From assembly GCA_902729315.2 (NCBI GenBank), contig LR746271.1:528001-592000 (forward strand): a stretch of 64,000 nucleotides of DNA, in the 5' to 3' direction. This DNA comes from Spirodela intermedia. Lineage: Eukaryota; Streptophyta; Magnoliopsida; Alismatales; Araceae. Shown in pieces: positions 23,701-37,100 of this stretch (its first letter is position 1; each line of letters begins with the position of its first letter). The notes below the pieces were generated by a model. It saw nothing but the letters and a program-made list of their open reading frames with translations, ran no database searches and was not told where the DNA came from. The position numbers were made by a program, and so were the translations under genes.

Positions 23701-25332
23701 TCTCATGTCCCATTATTTCTAGAATCACCCACCCTTAAGTGGAACCTTGCGTTATGCTAACAATTTCTCTACATGGTACTGGCCGATTAAACAAAAAATC
23801 CAATGATATTATGCATCAATATCAATTTTCTGAGAGTGTCTCTGTTCCAATGATATTTTTTAGATTCATGTAGCATCGAAGTTTGAACTTTAAAAGAAAA
23901 TTAATTAGGTTGCAATTGACCATAGACAAAGGCACCATGAACTTTAAAACCTCGTATGTGCCTTGCTTATCAGATTGTGAGGTAACAAACGGACAGCAGG
24001 CTCTACTTTAATGCCATTCGCTGCCTACTAATGAAACCTACGTTCTTGTGCTAGCTTGCTGGAAGAGAAGCTTAAAGATCTTGAGGTCAACCCTTATAGC
24101 AACCCTTAATTAAGTTCAGTCATAAAGATTCATCTTCAATGAATCATGGAGAATCCCCGAGAAATTTGTGCATGCTATTCGCCCAGTCCTGTAGAGAACA
24201 TCAATGGAAATTGAATGACTACTCTGATGGAAAACGTTTATATTCTGCACAGGCATTTGACTATAATTCGATAAGAAGCATAAATGGTAACTCATATTGG
24301 AAAGTTTAGTATTCCACCTTTCTCTCTAATAAAATGTGTGGTGACTCCATTTATATCTGAAGTACATTTTTTTGCTTTATTTTGATCTTTCGCTTATGTA
24401 AAAGATATGTTTGATACTCTTTGGAGTTATTCTGATAAGGGTTACTCTTCTGGTGGAAATTATATAAAAAAAGAGAATGTGGAAGAATTACGAACCTAAA
24501 GCGTGTATGACCGGATTGGATGCATCAACTCCATGTCATTCTTGATAACATACAATGTCCCTTCCAAAACCTTCATAGTCATCACAACTGTTAGAGCTGG
24601 ACGAGGAGAAGTTAGGTCAAATCCATGTGATCCGAAACATGAGTGCTTTCTATCTCGAGGAAAAGCTGATTATATTTCATAACAAAACTGACAGATGACG
24701 GAAATTCTGTAAGAGCCAATTAGTTCATCTGACATAATTTTCGTAATCTAGTATGTAAGAAATAAAATTCTAAGATGCTAACACCTCTTCTGCATGGATC
24801 TGGAATTGCAACCGTTATCAAGCTCGAATTGATAAAATGAGAAGCTGACGATGATCGATAAGATGAGTGGGGAAGATGATGATGGTTCAGAGGAGATTGA
24901 GGGAGGGATTTCTAGGTCAAAGTAGACGTGTTAACCACAAAGCAGCGGAAGAGCAATATCCAGGGAATAGCAGTACCACCACAGTGAGTGGTGGTGCAGA
25001 GGATGAATAGCATCATGCCAAAATTTCATTGTAGGATAATGTTCATATTCTGAACTTCTTTGTCTCTTTCCCTTTCCCTGTGAATGTAATCTTATTCCGA
25101 ACTTGCTTTCTACAGAAAAGGAAAGAATGAAGATTTTTTTTTTTTTTTTTTTTGAAGATAATGATTCAGTGTAAAGCTCATGATCAGATTGAACACATGC
25201 TCTTCAAAGTAAGTAAATGTGCTTGTAACTTTGAAAAGTAATCATGCTCATCCCGTCCTTTTACCAGCTTTAAATTACTGATCGTTCTCATATTTTATGA
25301 GCTTTTATTGGATCATGCAGCCTTCTTACTGA

Positions 25333-25363
<31 letters not shown>

Positions 25364-26632
25364 GAAATAAGAGAATATTTTTCATCACAATTTATCGAAA
25401 AATGCTGCTAATTTTCCATCTGATTCAAGTTTTTTTTTTGCATATTCACCTAATTTTCCTTTATTTAACAAAACAGAAATGATCTCTGGGCACTTGGATG
25501 CACCATATATCAGATGCTAACTGGAACATCTCCTTTCAAAGATGCAAGTGAATGGCTAATCTTTCAGCGAATTATGACTAGAGACGTGAAGTTCTCAGAT
25601 CATTTTTCACTAGAAGCGAGAGATCTCGTCGATAAACTTCTGGTAAGTTCCTTCAACCGTTCCCAATCTTCGCATCTATTTTACTGACGATAAAAAAAAT
25701 TAAAAAAACTAAATAAATCATATCGATCGAAGATATCTCCCCAGATGCCATCCTGACAATCGTTTCTTGCAGGACACAGATCCTAGCAAGAGACCCGGTT
25801 CTGGCCCTGGTGGCTATGCTGCCCTCAAACTGCATCCCTTTTTTAGAGGAATTAATTGGAATAATCTGAGAGAATCTACGGCCCCGGAGCTTGCTCTCGA
25901 TTTGAATGTATAATTTTAATACTTCCATCAAAAATTTATCTAGAACCCATTCCCATACTTCATTTCTGACAAAGAGATTTGTGGCTCCAGGTCGATGGGG
26001 AGGATGATCTTCAAGATGCATCGTGGAACTTAACCCATGTTGAAGATGTTCCCATGGGCCCACATGGAGCACAGGATGGGAGCAGCGGCGCCACATCCTC
26101 TGAGACTCATCCGCACATTTCGGCGCTTGCTTCCATCGATTCCTTTGACTCTAAATGGTATTTTCGTAGAATATTTCATTCCCTTTTTAGAAAAATATTT
26201 CAGAAATCTTCATTTTCTCCCCTTTTGGTTGACTTTCTTCAGGCAAGAGTTTCTTGAGCCCGGGGAGTCCGTGGTGATGATCTCCAAGGTGAAGAGACTG
26301 CAGAAGCTGACAAAGAAGAAGGTTCAGCTGATCCTCACCAACAGGCCCAAGCTGATCTGCGTCGATCCTTCGAAGCTGATGGTCAAAGCGAGCGTGATCT
26401 GGTCTGACAACCCAAAAGACCTCAGCATCCAGGTCACAAACTCTTCCCATTTTAAGATCTCCACTGTAAGTCCCAAGATCCCCACGCCAGAAAAAGCCTC
26501 TGAATCAGTGCAGCTTAAGATCTCAGACATTTCCTGAAATGCTTCCAGCCGAAGAAGGTGATGTCCTTCGAGGATGCCAAGCAGAGGGCGTGGCAGTGGA
26601 AGAAGGCCATTGAGGGTTTCCAGGCCCAGTGA
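20790..26632 (+). CDS. PDK1: 3-phosphoinositide-dependent protein kinase 1, 510 aa
   Basis: Master AGC-kinase activator that phosphorylates the activation loops of plant AGC kinases and binds phosphoinositides. Exons: 20790-21026, 22567-22747, 22922-22974, 23055-23156, 23236-23341, 23428-23506, 25477-25642, 25773-25907, 25991-26157, 26243-26465, 26549-26632. All have GT-AG borders and close to 511 codons. Kinase landmarks: glycine loop GVGSYSKV across exons 1-2, [11 protein letters not shown] with the ATP Lys at about 95, HRDIK at 187-191, DFG at 207-209. The activation loop [14 protein letters not shown] has Thr at about 232 where animal PDK1 has its loop Ser. The C-terminal PH domain is about residues 383-505 ([25 protein letters not shown]). 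It ends [22 protein letters not shown] 20790 is used; the frame is open further upstream but has no ATG. Intron 6 contains a relic of exon 1. Confidence 0.96.
24876..25019 (+). pseudogene. Decayed copy of PDK1 exon 1 inside PDK1 intron 6
   Basis: The segment resembles PDK1 exon 1 in order: GATGATG(A/G)TGG, GAGGAGAT(T)GA, ATTTC..GG.CAAAG, CAGCGGAAGAGCA, GAATAGCA, then GGTGCAGAGGA(T/C)GAA(T/C)AGCAT. It has small insertions and several in-frame stops, so it cannot code. It lies in the same orientation as the gene, 1.4 kb into a 1.97-kb intron. A partial 5' duplication of PDK1 is the simplest explanation. Confidence 0.75.
25336..25359. repeat. (TC)n microsatellite in PDK1 intron 6
   Basis: Short uninterrupted TC run about 120 bp before exon 7. 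Confidence 0.85.
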
Positions 26633-27250
26633 CCCCCCACGCCCGTTGACCAACATCTACAGTATCTAACGCAGGAGCTCTCAAATCTCACAGAAAGCAC
26701 TCCTCCGATCATCTCCAGCTGCCGGCGGCGCATCTTTGCCAGAAGGGGAACGGAGCAGCTGGCCGCAGCTCCTCCCTCCGCTGTGTATTTTCCATGGGAT
26801 CATCGGCGACTGGTGATTCCTCCCTTGGTTTGTTGGGTTTGGTGCAGAGGAGCTGAACAGGAAGGAGATGGTGGAGAGCGAGATGAACAGGTGGAGGCAG
26901 GAGCTCTCCTTGGACTTGCTGGTCTCTCTGACTGCCACTTTTCGACCCTTCCCCCCTGGTTTTGTAACCCACCATGGTTGCGACTCACTGATTGGCTTCT
27001 TTTCAAGTTCCTGTGGTTGCTGCTCGTTGGATACTATTTTTGTAAAGTCTCAGAAATTTTGTTGACAGCATATCATTCCTTGGGTAGTGCAATGGATCGT
27101 GTGTGACTCTCTCTCTCTCTCTCTCTCTCTCTAGAAAGCCATATGGGAGGATGGGTAAATCTACTAATCGAATAACACAAAACAACTTGGGAGATTATGG
27201 GAGACTCTGAGTTGTATCACAGCATTGCATAAGAGATGATGGCACGTGTT

Positions 27251-27284
<34 letters not shown>

Positions 27285-27837
27285 GAGCCGAAAAAGGCCC
27301 GACTAAAACCTTAACACGCTGCTTCAACACCAATTTCCCAAGCAAAAACGAATTTCAACCAAGAATTTCCCAAAACCCCAGCGCACCAACCACTTCGGGC
27401 GCCTGAACCCAACTTCATATCCGCCAAAAAAATTATAAAATAAAATAAAATAATAAATCAGACCAAATCACAATCTCTGCCACCTTCCGGGGCATCCTAT
27501 CGCATACAATATCAGAAGGGATGCCTCTAAAGGCTTCCTCTCGCTCTGCAACTCGACCTAATTCCAGCTAACCATGCTATTTCTTCGTTCCCCGGCCAAG
27601 TCAACCAAATGATCCCATCAATGAGCTGTTATTTTTTGCCGCTAATGGAAAGTCAAACATGAGGGACTCTCAAATGCTCATGGCCACCTGCAGCAGGAGG
27701 AACACATACTCTGTTCTCTCGGGGGAGAGAGAAAAGGGAGGGGCGGGGAGATTATTCTTGGGGAGCCGAGCTGCCAGACCCTCTTCTCCTTCAACCAACG
27801 GCAATGGACGGTGCTCCCGGTGGCGGCGCAACCAGCA
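26633..27837. other. Convergent spacer between PDK1 and the WD40 gene
   Basis: 1.2 kb holding two 3' UTRs. It contains (CT)n runs near 27104-27132 and 27253-27282. ORFs on both strands at 26681-27106 are mutual shadows with no domain. Confidence 0.6.
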
Positions 27838-30800
27838 TCAGTCCTGAGTCAGAATGGCCGGCGGCTGCTTGAAACTCGAACCGCCACTTGCCTTGAGAGC
27901 TGACGGCGTCAGCGGCTTCTCCTTGGGGATGGAAGTGGCCAAGACGGCCTCGGCACTGGTCGGGGGAGGGTTGACTTCGGCTCTCTCGGGCCGGGCCCAG
28001 ATCTTCAGGTGCCCTTCTCGGCAGATGGTGAGCACTGATTCGCCTGTGAATATCAGGCCCGAGAGAGGCTCCACGTGTGCACGGTGGGCAACTAAAGGAG
28101 ACAGCTTTGGCACGTCTCTCATGCTCGGGGCCGGCTGGAGGGTGCCCACAGGGCAGGCGTTGTCCCAGTGGGTCGAGTGGCTTCCGCTGCTCAGCGTGGG
28201 GGATCCGCCGGGGGGACGCCTGATGGGCACGACGATCTCGTCCATCTCCAGGTCCCACAGAAGCAGCTGCGTATCCTGGAAAATAATAATAATAATAATA
28301 ATAATAATGAAACAAAAGATTCTCCTCGAGTTCATGGGAAGTAAATCACCGATTAAAAAAATCATCCAGTTTTGATTATTTGTGGTTGTCATGATCTAGG
28401 ATTTATGAAATATCGATTAAATTAACAAGGTTTCCTCTCAAGAAATATGGATATATCTGATGCAAGTATTTAAATCTGCTTATTGTGTACAGAAATAGTA
28501 TTTGAAAACCGATTAAAGCTTCTCAACCAGTGTTGGAAAATGATTTGCGCCCATTCTTGGTGGTGCTTAAGACCCAGCAAGCAAAGGTTGAAGAACTGAC
28601 TGATGATCCTTGCGTTCAGAGGATAAATATGAGCAGAGTCTGGCGGCCATTCCTCACTTATGCAACTCATTTATGGCAGATATAAAGTCAACGATTTATT
28701 TGTGGTGAATCTGTCGGACTACCTTTCCTAGCAGATGAAATGGTGTGATTGAAATCATTCTTATAAAGCTAGTCTAGGTCTAGCACCTGAAACTCCTCTA
28801 CAAGGGTTGAAGAACTGACTGATCATCCTTGCGTTCAGAGGATAAATATGAAGAGAGTCTGGCGGCCATTCCTCACTTATGCAACTCATTTATGGAAGAC
28901 ATAAAGTCAACGATTTATTTGTTGTGAATTTGTCCGACCACCTTTCCTTGCAGATGAAATGGTGTGATTGAAATCATTCTTATAAAGCTAGTCTAGGTCT
29001 AGCACCTGAAACTCCTCTACAAGGGTTGAAGAATAAATTGATCGTCCTTGTGTTCAGAAGATAAATATGAGGAGAGTCTGGCAGCCATTCCTCACTTATG
29101 CAACTCATTTATGGCAGACATAAAGTCAACGATTTATTTGTGGTGAATCTGTCGAACTACCTTCCCTTTCAGATCAAGTGGTGTGCTGGTCTAGGTCTAG
29201 CACCTGAAAATCCTCTACAAGGGTGCGGTGCAGAAGAGAACTATTGAAGATAAATGATGATCATAGAAGAAGAAGAAGAAGAAGAATGTGACAGCTTCAG
29301 GGCCAGTGGTCTCATCTCTTCTCACTCATTTCTCATTTCCTCCCACTTGCTAGTGCCTGTCCCGTGTCTCATGCATCTAATCCACAGGCCAATAATCAAG
29401 GGATAAACATAGCAAAGAAGAAGGCTGTACCTGACCAACAGATCCAAATCGATACATAACATTTTCTCCCGTGCCATCCGAAGATGGCGGAGTCCAGTGA
29501 GGGTCAAACGCAACGCCACTGACCTGGAAAACGGATGATGCCCTCTGAGTAGTCACTATAAGACAGGAATCAAGTACAGTGCGGAGCGTAACATAACACA
29601 TACCCATGAATTGTGTCCCTCACCCCATGCGATAACCTTCCGATCCTCCAGGCTCCAAACTTGTACCAGATCATCTTCACCCCCAGTCAAGATGTATTTT
29701 CCATCCGAGCTGAGAATCAGCTTTTATATTCAGTAATTTAAAATAAAGCTTTATTCCCCCAGACTGCGGGTCATTTGCACAATTTTTAAAAAAATAAATC
29801 AATAACATAAAATGAATGACTGTCAGATGAGAGCAAAAACTGGGCTACAAAGCTCCTTGAGGATAGATTATGATGACGAATCCCCTGTTAGGTATTTGAT
29901 AAAAATAGTACGAAACTGACATTTCGAGCTAAAAAGTTTCATTACCTCCATGCACAACATAAAAGTGCACCGTAATAACTTTTTCCACCGAATATTAGTT
30001 GCTCCTTTGGATACTCAAATACTCTCAAGAAACCTGCAAAAACGGCACTGCTATTACAGAAACAGTATGTAATATATAATATCGATCAATTTCCCATTAT
30101 TTCAAATCAAATTACCATCTCTCCCCACAGTGGCCAAATATGCTCCATCCACTGAGAATGAGATGCTATTGATCGAACCTTGACAAATATGCCACCTAGC
30201 AATAGGATTGCTCTGCAAGTGAAGCATGAGAAGTCAAGAGATAGCACAGCTGCAGCCAAATTTTCAAAAAAAAATCTCAAGTATATAGACTCTGAACGAG
30301 ATTTCATTTATAGAATGATAAAGTAATTACTCGAGCAGAAATATATTGGCATCCCAACTAGCAGCCGTCAAATTCATAGTCTAAACCTAGATACATTTGC
30401 CAAATAAAGGAATAATTCCTGTTCAGTTAATGTAAAAAACAAGACTCAATGGGATGAGATAATGTTCAGAGGCACCAAAAGTTAGGAAAGGTCAATCAAA
30501 ATTGGGAAACATTTTTTTAAAAAAGATTAGCCTGCTTTTCCATTTGTTGCTCGAAAATAAATTTACAATCGTGCTTATTAGACATAGAGAAGAAAGTCAA
30601 TGAAGTTTTTCAGGTTGCATGAGCAAACGAAGAATTACATGATGAAAATATGTGAGCGGAAACTACTATCTGTGAAGTTTTTCAGGTTGCATGAGCAAAT
30701 GAAGAATTACATGATGAAAATATGTGAGGGGAAACTACTATCTGTTTACAGTCTGCACTAATCTAGACCAGGCTTTGACACAATCCCCAGGTTGCTGAGT

Positions 30801-33800
30801 AGATAGCCAGATATTGTAGTAAACCAGAATTCGTCCCTCTTGCTGTTGTTATCAGCTGTGACTAGTACCCAAAATCATTTTATTTAAATCCTCAAGTTTT
30901 TTTTCCTACACACTTTCGTCGTATCAGGAATAATATTTCTTTCAAATAGTATCTGAAATAGGATTCATTCTCAAAAAAAATAAAGGAACATGGAAAATAG
31001 ACATATCAGGATAATTCTGAAGCAATTTCAGGTAATAAATATAGACAAGTGATATTGGATAAAATGGCTACCACGGTGAGTATTATAGAAGATGGACACA
31101 AATATCTGAGAAATAAAATCGATGTAGGAAATCTGTGGGGGAAGAGAAAACCAGCATTTTTCAATGCATTTTCTTATGCAGGTCCAGCCTAAGACAGTAG
31201 AGAGCAAAAATACGAGTATCTGAGTCAACATTTGGCTGGTGAAAATAGACAGTATACCAGGTCATGATAATATATTAAAAGAAAATGATCAGCATTAGTT
31301 AACTCTTGCTATTAACTGGCCTATTCTCACGTAAGAAAGATGTCAAAATTTAATTTAAACTCTACAGTAACAACAGGAAGAATCAAACTCCCAAGAAAAT
31401 TATTTGAATCGCACGTGCGGCATGTACCTGCCCATATTATCAATTTTTTTAAAAGCAAAAGGAGATTCACAAAATAAAGACACGTATCCATATGAATTAA
31501 GATCCAGGCATAAGATTGCTTGGTTTCTTTCATTTTTTATGGTTAAGTCCTCAAAACCTTTATTATTGCCTACTTTGTAAAGTGATGGGTAAATTTATTG
31601 AAGAAAAAATTGAATGTGCACAAGTTTTACCAAAAAAGAAAATAAATAAAATCTCCGAGCATGTTCTCATAGGAGCTGTTTGGCAAAAAAATGAAATTAA
31701 AGTGAAAAGTGGAAGGTCATTACCTTACTTGATCGAGCATGTGCAACAGAAAACTGAGTTTGATCTTTGACAGCTGGAAATGAGGAGTCCGCAGTGCCAT
31801 CTTTTGACTAGACAAGAAGCATATCTTTTCTTAGTTCCAAGTCAAGACAAATGCTTAAAGAGAGAATTGATTAAAAAAAACTATTTGGCTCACTTTTTCA
31901 TAAATATATAGATTTCCATCAACATGAGCAACAACGAATGCACCGTCACCTTCAGGCACCCAGGAGAGACACATGCATCGGCTGCAGGAAAAGAAGTAAA
32001 GGTCAACTCCAAGTCAGAAAGTACCATACCTTTTGGATACAAGTTAGCGGATGGTCGTGCCTCATTTAATAATGCAATATGATAAAAGGCATAAAATGGA
32101 TTAAACTATGAGTTCTGAAAAAACAAAATCAACTCTATGTTAAAAACAACTTGTCAAGGAACAAAATTATATTTTCCGATTACAATTATGATATGCCCTC
32201 GGCCTCCCCCAATCACCTAAAAGAATACATACGTGAAAAACCCAACAGTTTTACAGAATCATAAACTCTGATCTACATGCTTTTACGTGATCAATACTCA
32301 GTTGGAATTCCTTTTTGAGATTTGACCAAAATTGCGTGCCTATGGAAGATTGAATGACGCAATAACCCGGAACTTGTAATTATGGGGTATATAATATATA
32401 AGGTCGCAATAATCCATTACGTGTATATAAAATGAATTTTTCAGAAAACATTGAACAGAAAACTAGGAAATCATAACAACACTTGAAAAGCAGAGCACGA
32501 AGTCATAATGAAAACAATGAATACCTAGTAGTCCAGGTTTTTCTATAATATGCTTCCTGACTGGCCCCATATCCCATCCTTTCTAAATATTAGCGTAAAA
32601 GATCTGAACGACCAATAACGTAGACAAATGCTGAGAAAATATAAACTTGAAATCAAGTGTATTATTTGCTGCTTTTAGTTCTTTCAGATTAGTTGATAAC
32701 CCTATTCTTTCAGACCCAGTGATAGCTCATTATGTGGCAATTTTTAGCATACAATCTTCAAAAGTTTTTTTTTTTTTAATATGGAGTAACAGTACTATCT
32801 TCTGAACAAAATATTTGAGACGTGCAGAAGAAAAACCAATGAGATGTGCATTTAGTCTAATTCTCTACAAAAGGGCTAGGAAAGGAATAGGACTCAACCC
32901 GCTTGATATCATTTAAGACACAAAACCAGAGTACACATTTTAGAAGAGACAACACACTGCAATACCTGCCTATTGTTGTGATCAATACTAACCAGTCCAC
33001 CAGAGGAGAGGGTGCATAATACAGTAAATAGGACGCATTTCCATTTATTAGTCCATGACTTTACATGCAGATCGCAGGGAATTGTTGTTTTCAGCCAAGT
33101 GCAGATTCCGTGACAAAGAAACGTAAAATACAAAAGAATAAATCAGTACCCATACAGAAATTCAGACTTGCCTGTTATTGGTGGAGCCATCCTTGTTGTA
33201 ATGGTGAGCTCCCACGAGCTTCTTTCCAACATCTTGCAATTGCTGTCTCAGCGACACTGAGTAGACTGACACATCATATGCACGAAACAGCAATATATAA
33301 GAAAATATGTGAGACTTGGGAACTCAGAAGACAAGAAACTAAGAACCAGATCTCACTATCTCCAGAGGCCAACCCAATGAGTAAATCGTGCCCATCCTTA
33401 GCTTCGTTGTCAAAAGTATGACACACTGGGTTCGAGTTGCTGAAATGTACCGACTTAATAGGATCCTAAATTGGTGAAACGAAAAAAAGAGAGCAAAGAT
33501 CAATTACCCGAAGAATACCTCAGTCTCAAAAAAAAAAAAAAAAAAAAAAAGTTCACTGACAGGAGGCAATACCTTATCCTGGGAATTGAAGTCGCTGATG
33601 AAGAGTGTATCCCCGACATTGAAGATCAGATATGTCCCCTTACCATCGTAATTCGATGTGGAAGGGGAGCTGTTAGATCCTGCAGTCGACGACCCTAGGG
33701 TGCCCCCGATCCTGCTGCCCCCCGTTACCACTTTTCCGGCACCATTGCCCCCAACAAAGCCAAGAGCCCGGGTGCCATTTCCACCTCCAAGCCACCTCAC

Positions 33801-34157
33801 GGCCGCTGACCTCACTCCAGCGCTAGAGCTCGGGGTCGACGGCGTGGCAGGTGTCTGGGCGGCCGGTTTCTCCTTGAGATGAGCGAGTGTCACCTGAAAA
33901 AATCGCCGATTTTATCAAGAATCAGATGCATGAGCAAGAAAGCAATCCTAATCGCCAGCCTTATCGCGGCTCAATTTATGAGTCAAACTGCTTTCATTTC
34001 TCTTTCCAACAACCTGAGATGGGGTTCTGCCATGCGAGTAGTGGAGGAGCCCCGAGGGATGACTCTTCTCGTATTGCAGCTTGTATCGCCCCTCGGGAGT
34101 CTTGAAGTAGATCTTCAGGCCCGGTGATTGGGGGTTGATGGAGGAAGACGAGGACAT
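27838..34157 (-). CDS. WD40-repeat protein, WDR20/DMWD/creC-like, 553 aa
   Basis: Plant member of the WDR20/creC family. Animal and fungal relatives act as WD40 cofactors of ubiquitin-specific proteases; the plant role is not established. Exons: 34157-34014, 33893-33573, 33465-33357, 33265-33172, 31981-31894, 31807-31724, 30212-30116, 30033-29946, 29709-29604, 29523-29431, 28275-27838. The phases close to 554 codons. Landmarks: [19 protein letters not shown] at the N-terminus, [112 protein letters not shown], and [18 protein letters not shown] in the last exon. Exon 2 includes a Ser/Thr/Gly/Pro-rich linker. The intron 4 donor appears to be GC (CAG|GCAAGT), because only that join restores frame. 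Exon 6 has two overlapping donors; the distal one (after 31724) keeps phase. Confidence 0.93.
28282..28308. repeat. (AAT)9 microsatellite
   Basis: Trinucleotide run in WD40-gene intron 10, directly before the last exon on the minus strand. Confidence 0.93.
28586..29230. repeat. 219-bp tandem repeat, three copies, in WD40-gene intron 10
   Basis: GGTTGAAGAA(C/T) begins units at 28586, 28805 and 29024, exactly 219 bp apart. Shared blocks include TGGC(G/A)GCCATTCCTCACTTATG, CATAAAGTCAACGATTTATT and CTAGTCTAGGTCTAGCACC. The third copy is shortened near its end by a small deletion. Confidence 0.93.
30601..30744. repeat. 72-bp tandem duplication in WD40-gene intron 6
   Basis: TGAAGTTTTTCAGGTTGCAT starts at 30601 and again at 30673. 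The two units differ at only a few bases. Confidence 0.93.
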
Positions 34158-37100
34158 GGCTGAAATTTTCAGGATTCCCGCGGCGCCAGGGGCTGCGCCT
34201 GATTCCTACCTGCTTCCCTCATCCCCTCCGCTGCCACTGACGAACCGATGTACAGACTCGCAGGCCATCCCCCTTGCGAACTCTGCTTATCTCGCTGTCT
34301 CACCAGCACAAACGACTCCCTCCTCTCCGTCTATTCTCCCTCCCTCCTCTCTCTCTTTCCCTCTCTCTCTAAACTGGTAAGACGGCCGGGGAAGAGAAGG
34401 GGGGGGGGGAGGATCAGGGGGTTAAATGAGGTGGGGGGAAAAAAGAAGAAGGATCGGGAACGTCCAAACCGTCGATCTGGACCCACATATCAGAAGCCCA
34501 TCAAACACCAGGAGACCATAATTACCGACCTCATCTGGACCGTCGATCTCCCCCTTCCAGGGACCTCGACCGCGAGAGACAGGAAAAGACGAAGAGGGCC
34601 CCCCCACCCCTCTCTCTCTCTCTCTCTCTCTCTGATTCCTGGTCAACTATCGTTAACACCACGCATCCTCCCACGCCCACGACTACACAACGTAACACAC
34701 GCATCATTAATCTAAAATATTATTTAAATTATGTCATTCGCCACTGATATTCCCAATTACTACCACGTAAATCAACATGCTTCCTTCTTAAGTAAATCGC
34801 ACAATTATAAGACATAATATATTTATTTATATAAAAAATAATATTAAATCATCTACCACTCACATGCTAATGACCTGTCATTATTTTCTCAAACATTTTT
34901 TTTTTGGGTAAATAGAAATTATTCAGAACCAAGCCCATTAATACCCCCATTGTCAATACAACAATGCTAATAATAGTAATATGCCATGGTCACCATGAGA
35001 TGGCCCAGAAATAAGGTACTCACCTTATTGAAAGGTAATAATAATTCAAGAAAAAAATAATGAAATATTTAATTAAAAAACGGATATACTTCTTATTTTA
35101 GGAACATAACATCAGAGACTACCCACCCATACATCTTCTATGGCTGTAGCAACAGCCTTCTTTCCTCCAGGGATTCTTTCTGCAGATTCAATGAGATATG
35201 AATACCATTGGTGGGGGATTAATCACATATCTATGCTCTCATTTAATGGAGAGATTGGCAATTATACTGATTATTGCTTCTCAATTTCTTGGGCTATAAA
35301 AACATACTATGATTGATCTCTTGGTTCCCACTTTGTTATAAATAAAAATATTTTTACGAAAATATTTTTTAAAATTGCAATATTATATATATATATGTTG
35401 CAAAACGAGGAAATGGCATATTAAAATAAAATTTATGATATTTTTAGGCGGGAAAATGCATAGAACACTCACCAAGAGCAGTTTGAATGTAGTGATAATC
35501 GGGGATGAGGAAATCTACATTTTTTCTGCTGATTTATCCATCGGTAAATACATTAATCCTTAAATACAAAGAAAAACAAAGTCAACTCTAAAGATGCATG
35601 GAGCAGCGGGAAAAAAATGCAATAAACAAGGGAAGAGATTATTTCCAGGTCATGCAAAGCTATCACAACTGTGTCCATGGTCATGCTTTTTCCTTGCATT
35701 TTTTTTTTTTGCAGCTTCTGCTGAAAGAGACTCGTCCAATCAAAGTCAACGAAGATAAGACGGGGATCTCAGCTGATGGTAGAACCATGATGCGCACAAG
35801 CCTGTTCAGAATACTCAAACGAGAAAGTCAACTACTCTCGGGACAACCGGGATTCTGTGCAAAAAATCTCTAATTACCCAGCTGATATCATATTCAACCA
35901 ACCCAAAGTGCACCCTATAAGTCTTTTTTCTGATACATTTTCTGATAACAATCAGCTCACCTGCATCGATCTTACTATCTTATTTCTTATGTTTACCATG
36001 CATGAAATTCTTGAGAAAGCCTTACAATTTTTCATCTATATGGCTTTTTATATCATTTGAAATATACGATATAAGTTCTCATTTATGAACACTATATTAA
36101 TATACTCATGAAAGAAACTAAATAACATATGTACTTGACAATGGCATGCTCGCTCAGATCAGGCTGAATATCTGTAACAGGGAACACATCCCTGGAGCTT
36201 GATCCTTAAAACACTAGCCAAAATCAGGTGACTGAGAGAAACCATGACGAGGGCATTAACGCTAAGTATTCACCAAGAATGTCTGCACTTCATAAACCAG
36301 TAGAAAAAGAAAAAGCTTCACTTGATTGATGGGTTATCTAAAAAGAAGGATAGATTCAGAGAGAAATCAATAAAATTGAGGTTAATTTCTGCCATTTTTG
36401 TAGCTATAACAAGTAATCAAGCCCATGATCATAAGGATGTTATGCACTGAGCCGATCAAATAGTTATATAAACCAATGCACGCGCATAAGCTAATCAGGT
36501 TGAGCTCCATAGTTTAAGAACGAGCCCATGTACTGATGGCAATGGAAGCAAGAACGAGGTTGACAACAGATGGGCTATGGAATGGCCCATCTTCATATGT
36601 TCTCTATAATCCTACATCTCTGTGATGCCTTCCTTGTTTACTTCACAAGAGCAGTCTATACGCTGTTCATATCCAGATCCTAATCTATCCCATGGAATAT
36701 CTCTATCATCCATGAGGGTGTTGCTTCTGCGAATGAATCTTAAACATGGTCACATATCATTGAGAAAATGCCTATTGATCCAAAGTTATCTGCTGATATT
36801 AGAAACCTGTACTTCTTATGCCTGCTCAAAGTATAAGAATAATGAAGATGGGTCGGATTATCAGAGAAAAATTAATATAACCATAAGAAAATCCACCCTT
36901 GAAGAATCCGCAGCGTTTCCTTCTTCCCCCAACTCTTGCAGGTTGGAGAAATGGCAGCCAATATTGCAGGGATTTCTATTCATTTTCTGGGTATTTCCAT
37001 TGGACAGTAAATAGAATTAGAAATCATGATGATTCAGCTACAGACATTAGAGACCACCATAACCTTCTCTTCTTCTTCTTCTTCTTCCTCCGTTTATTTC

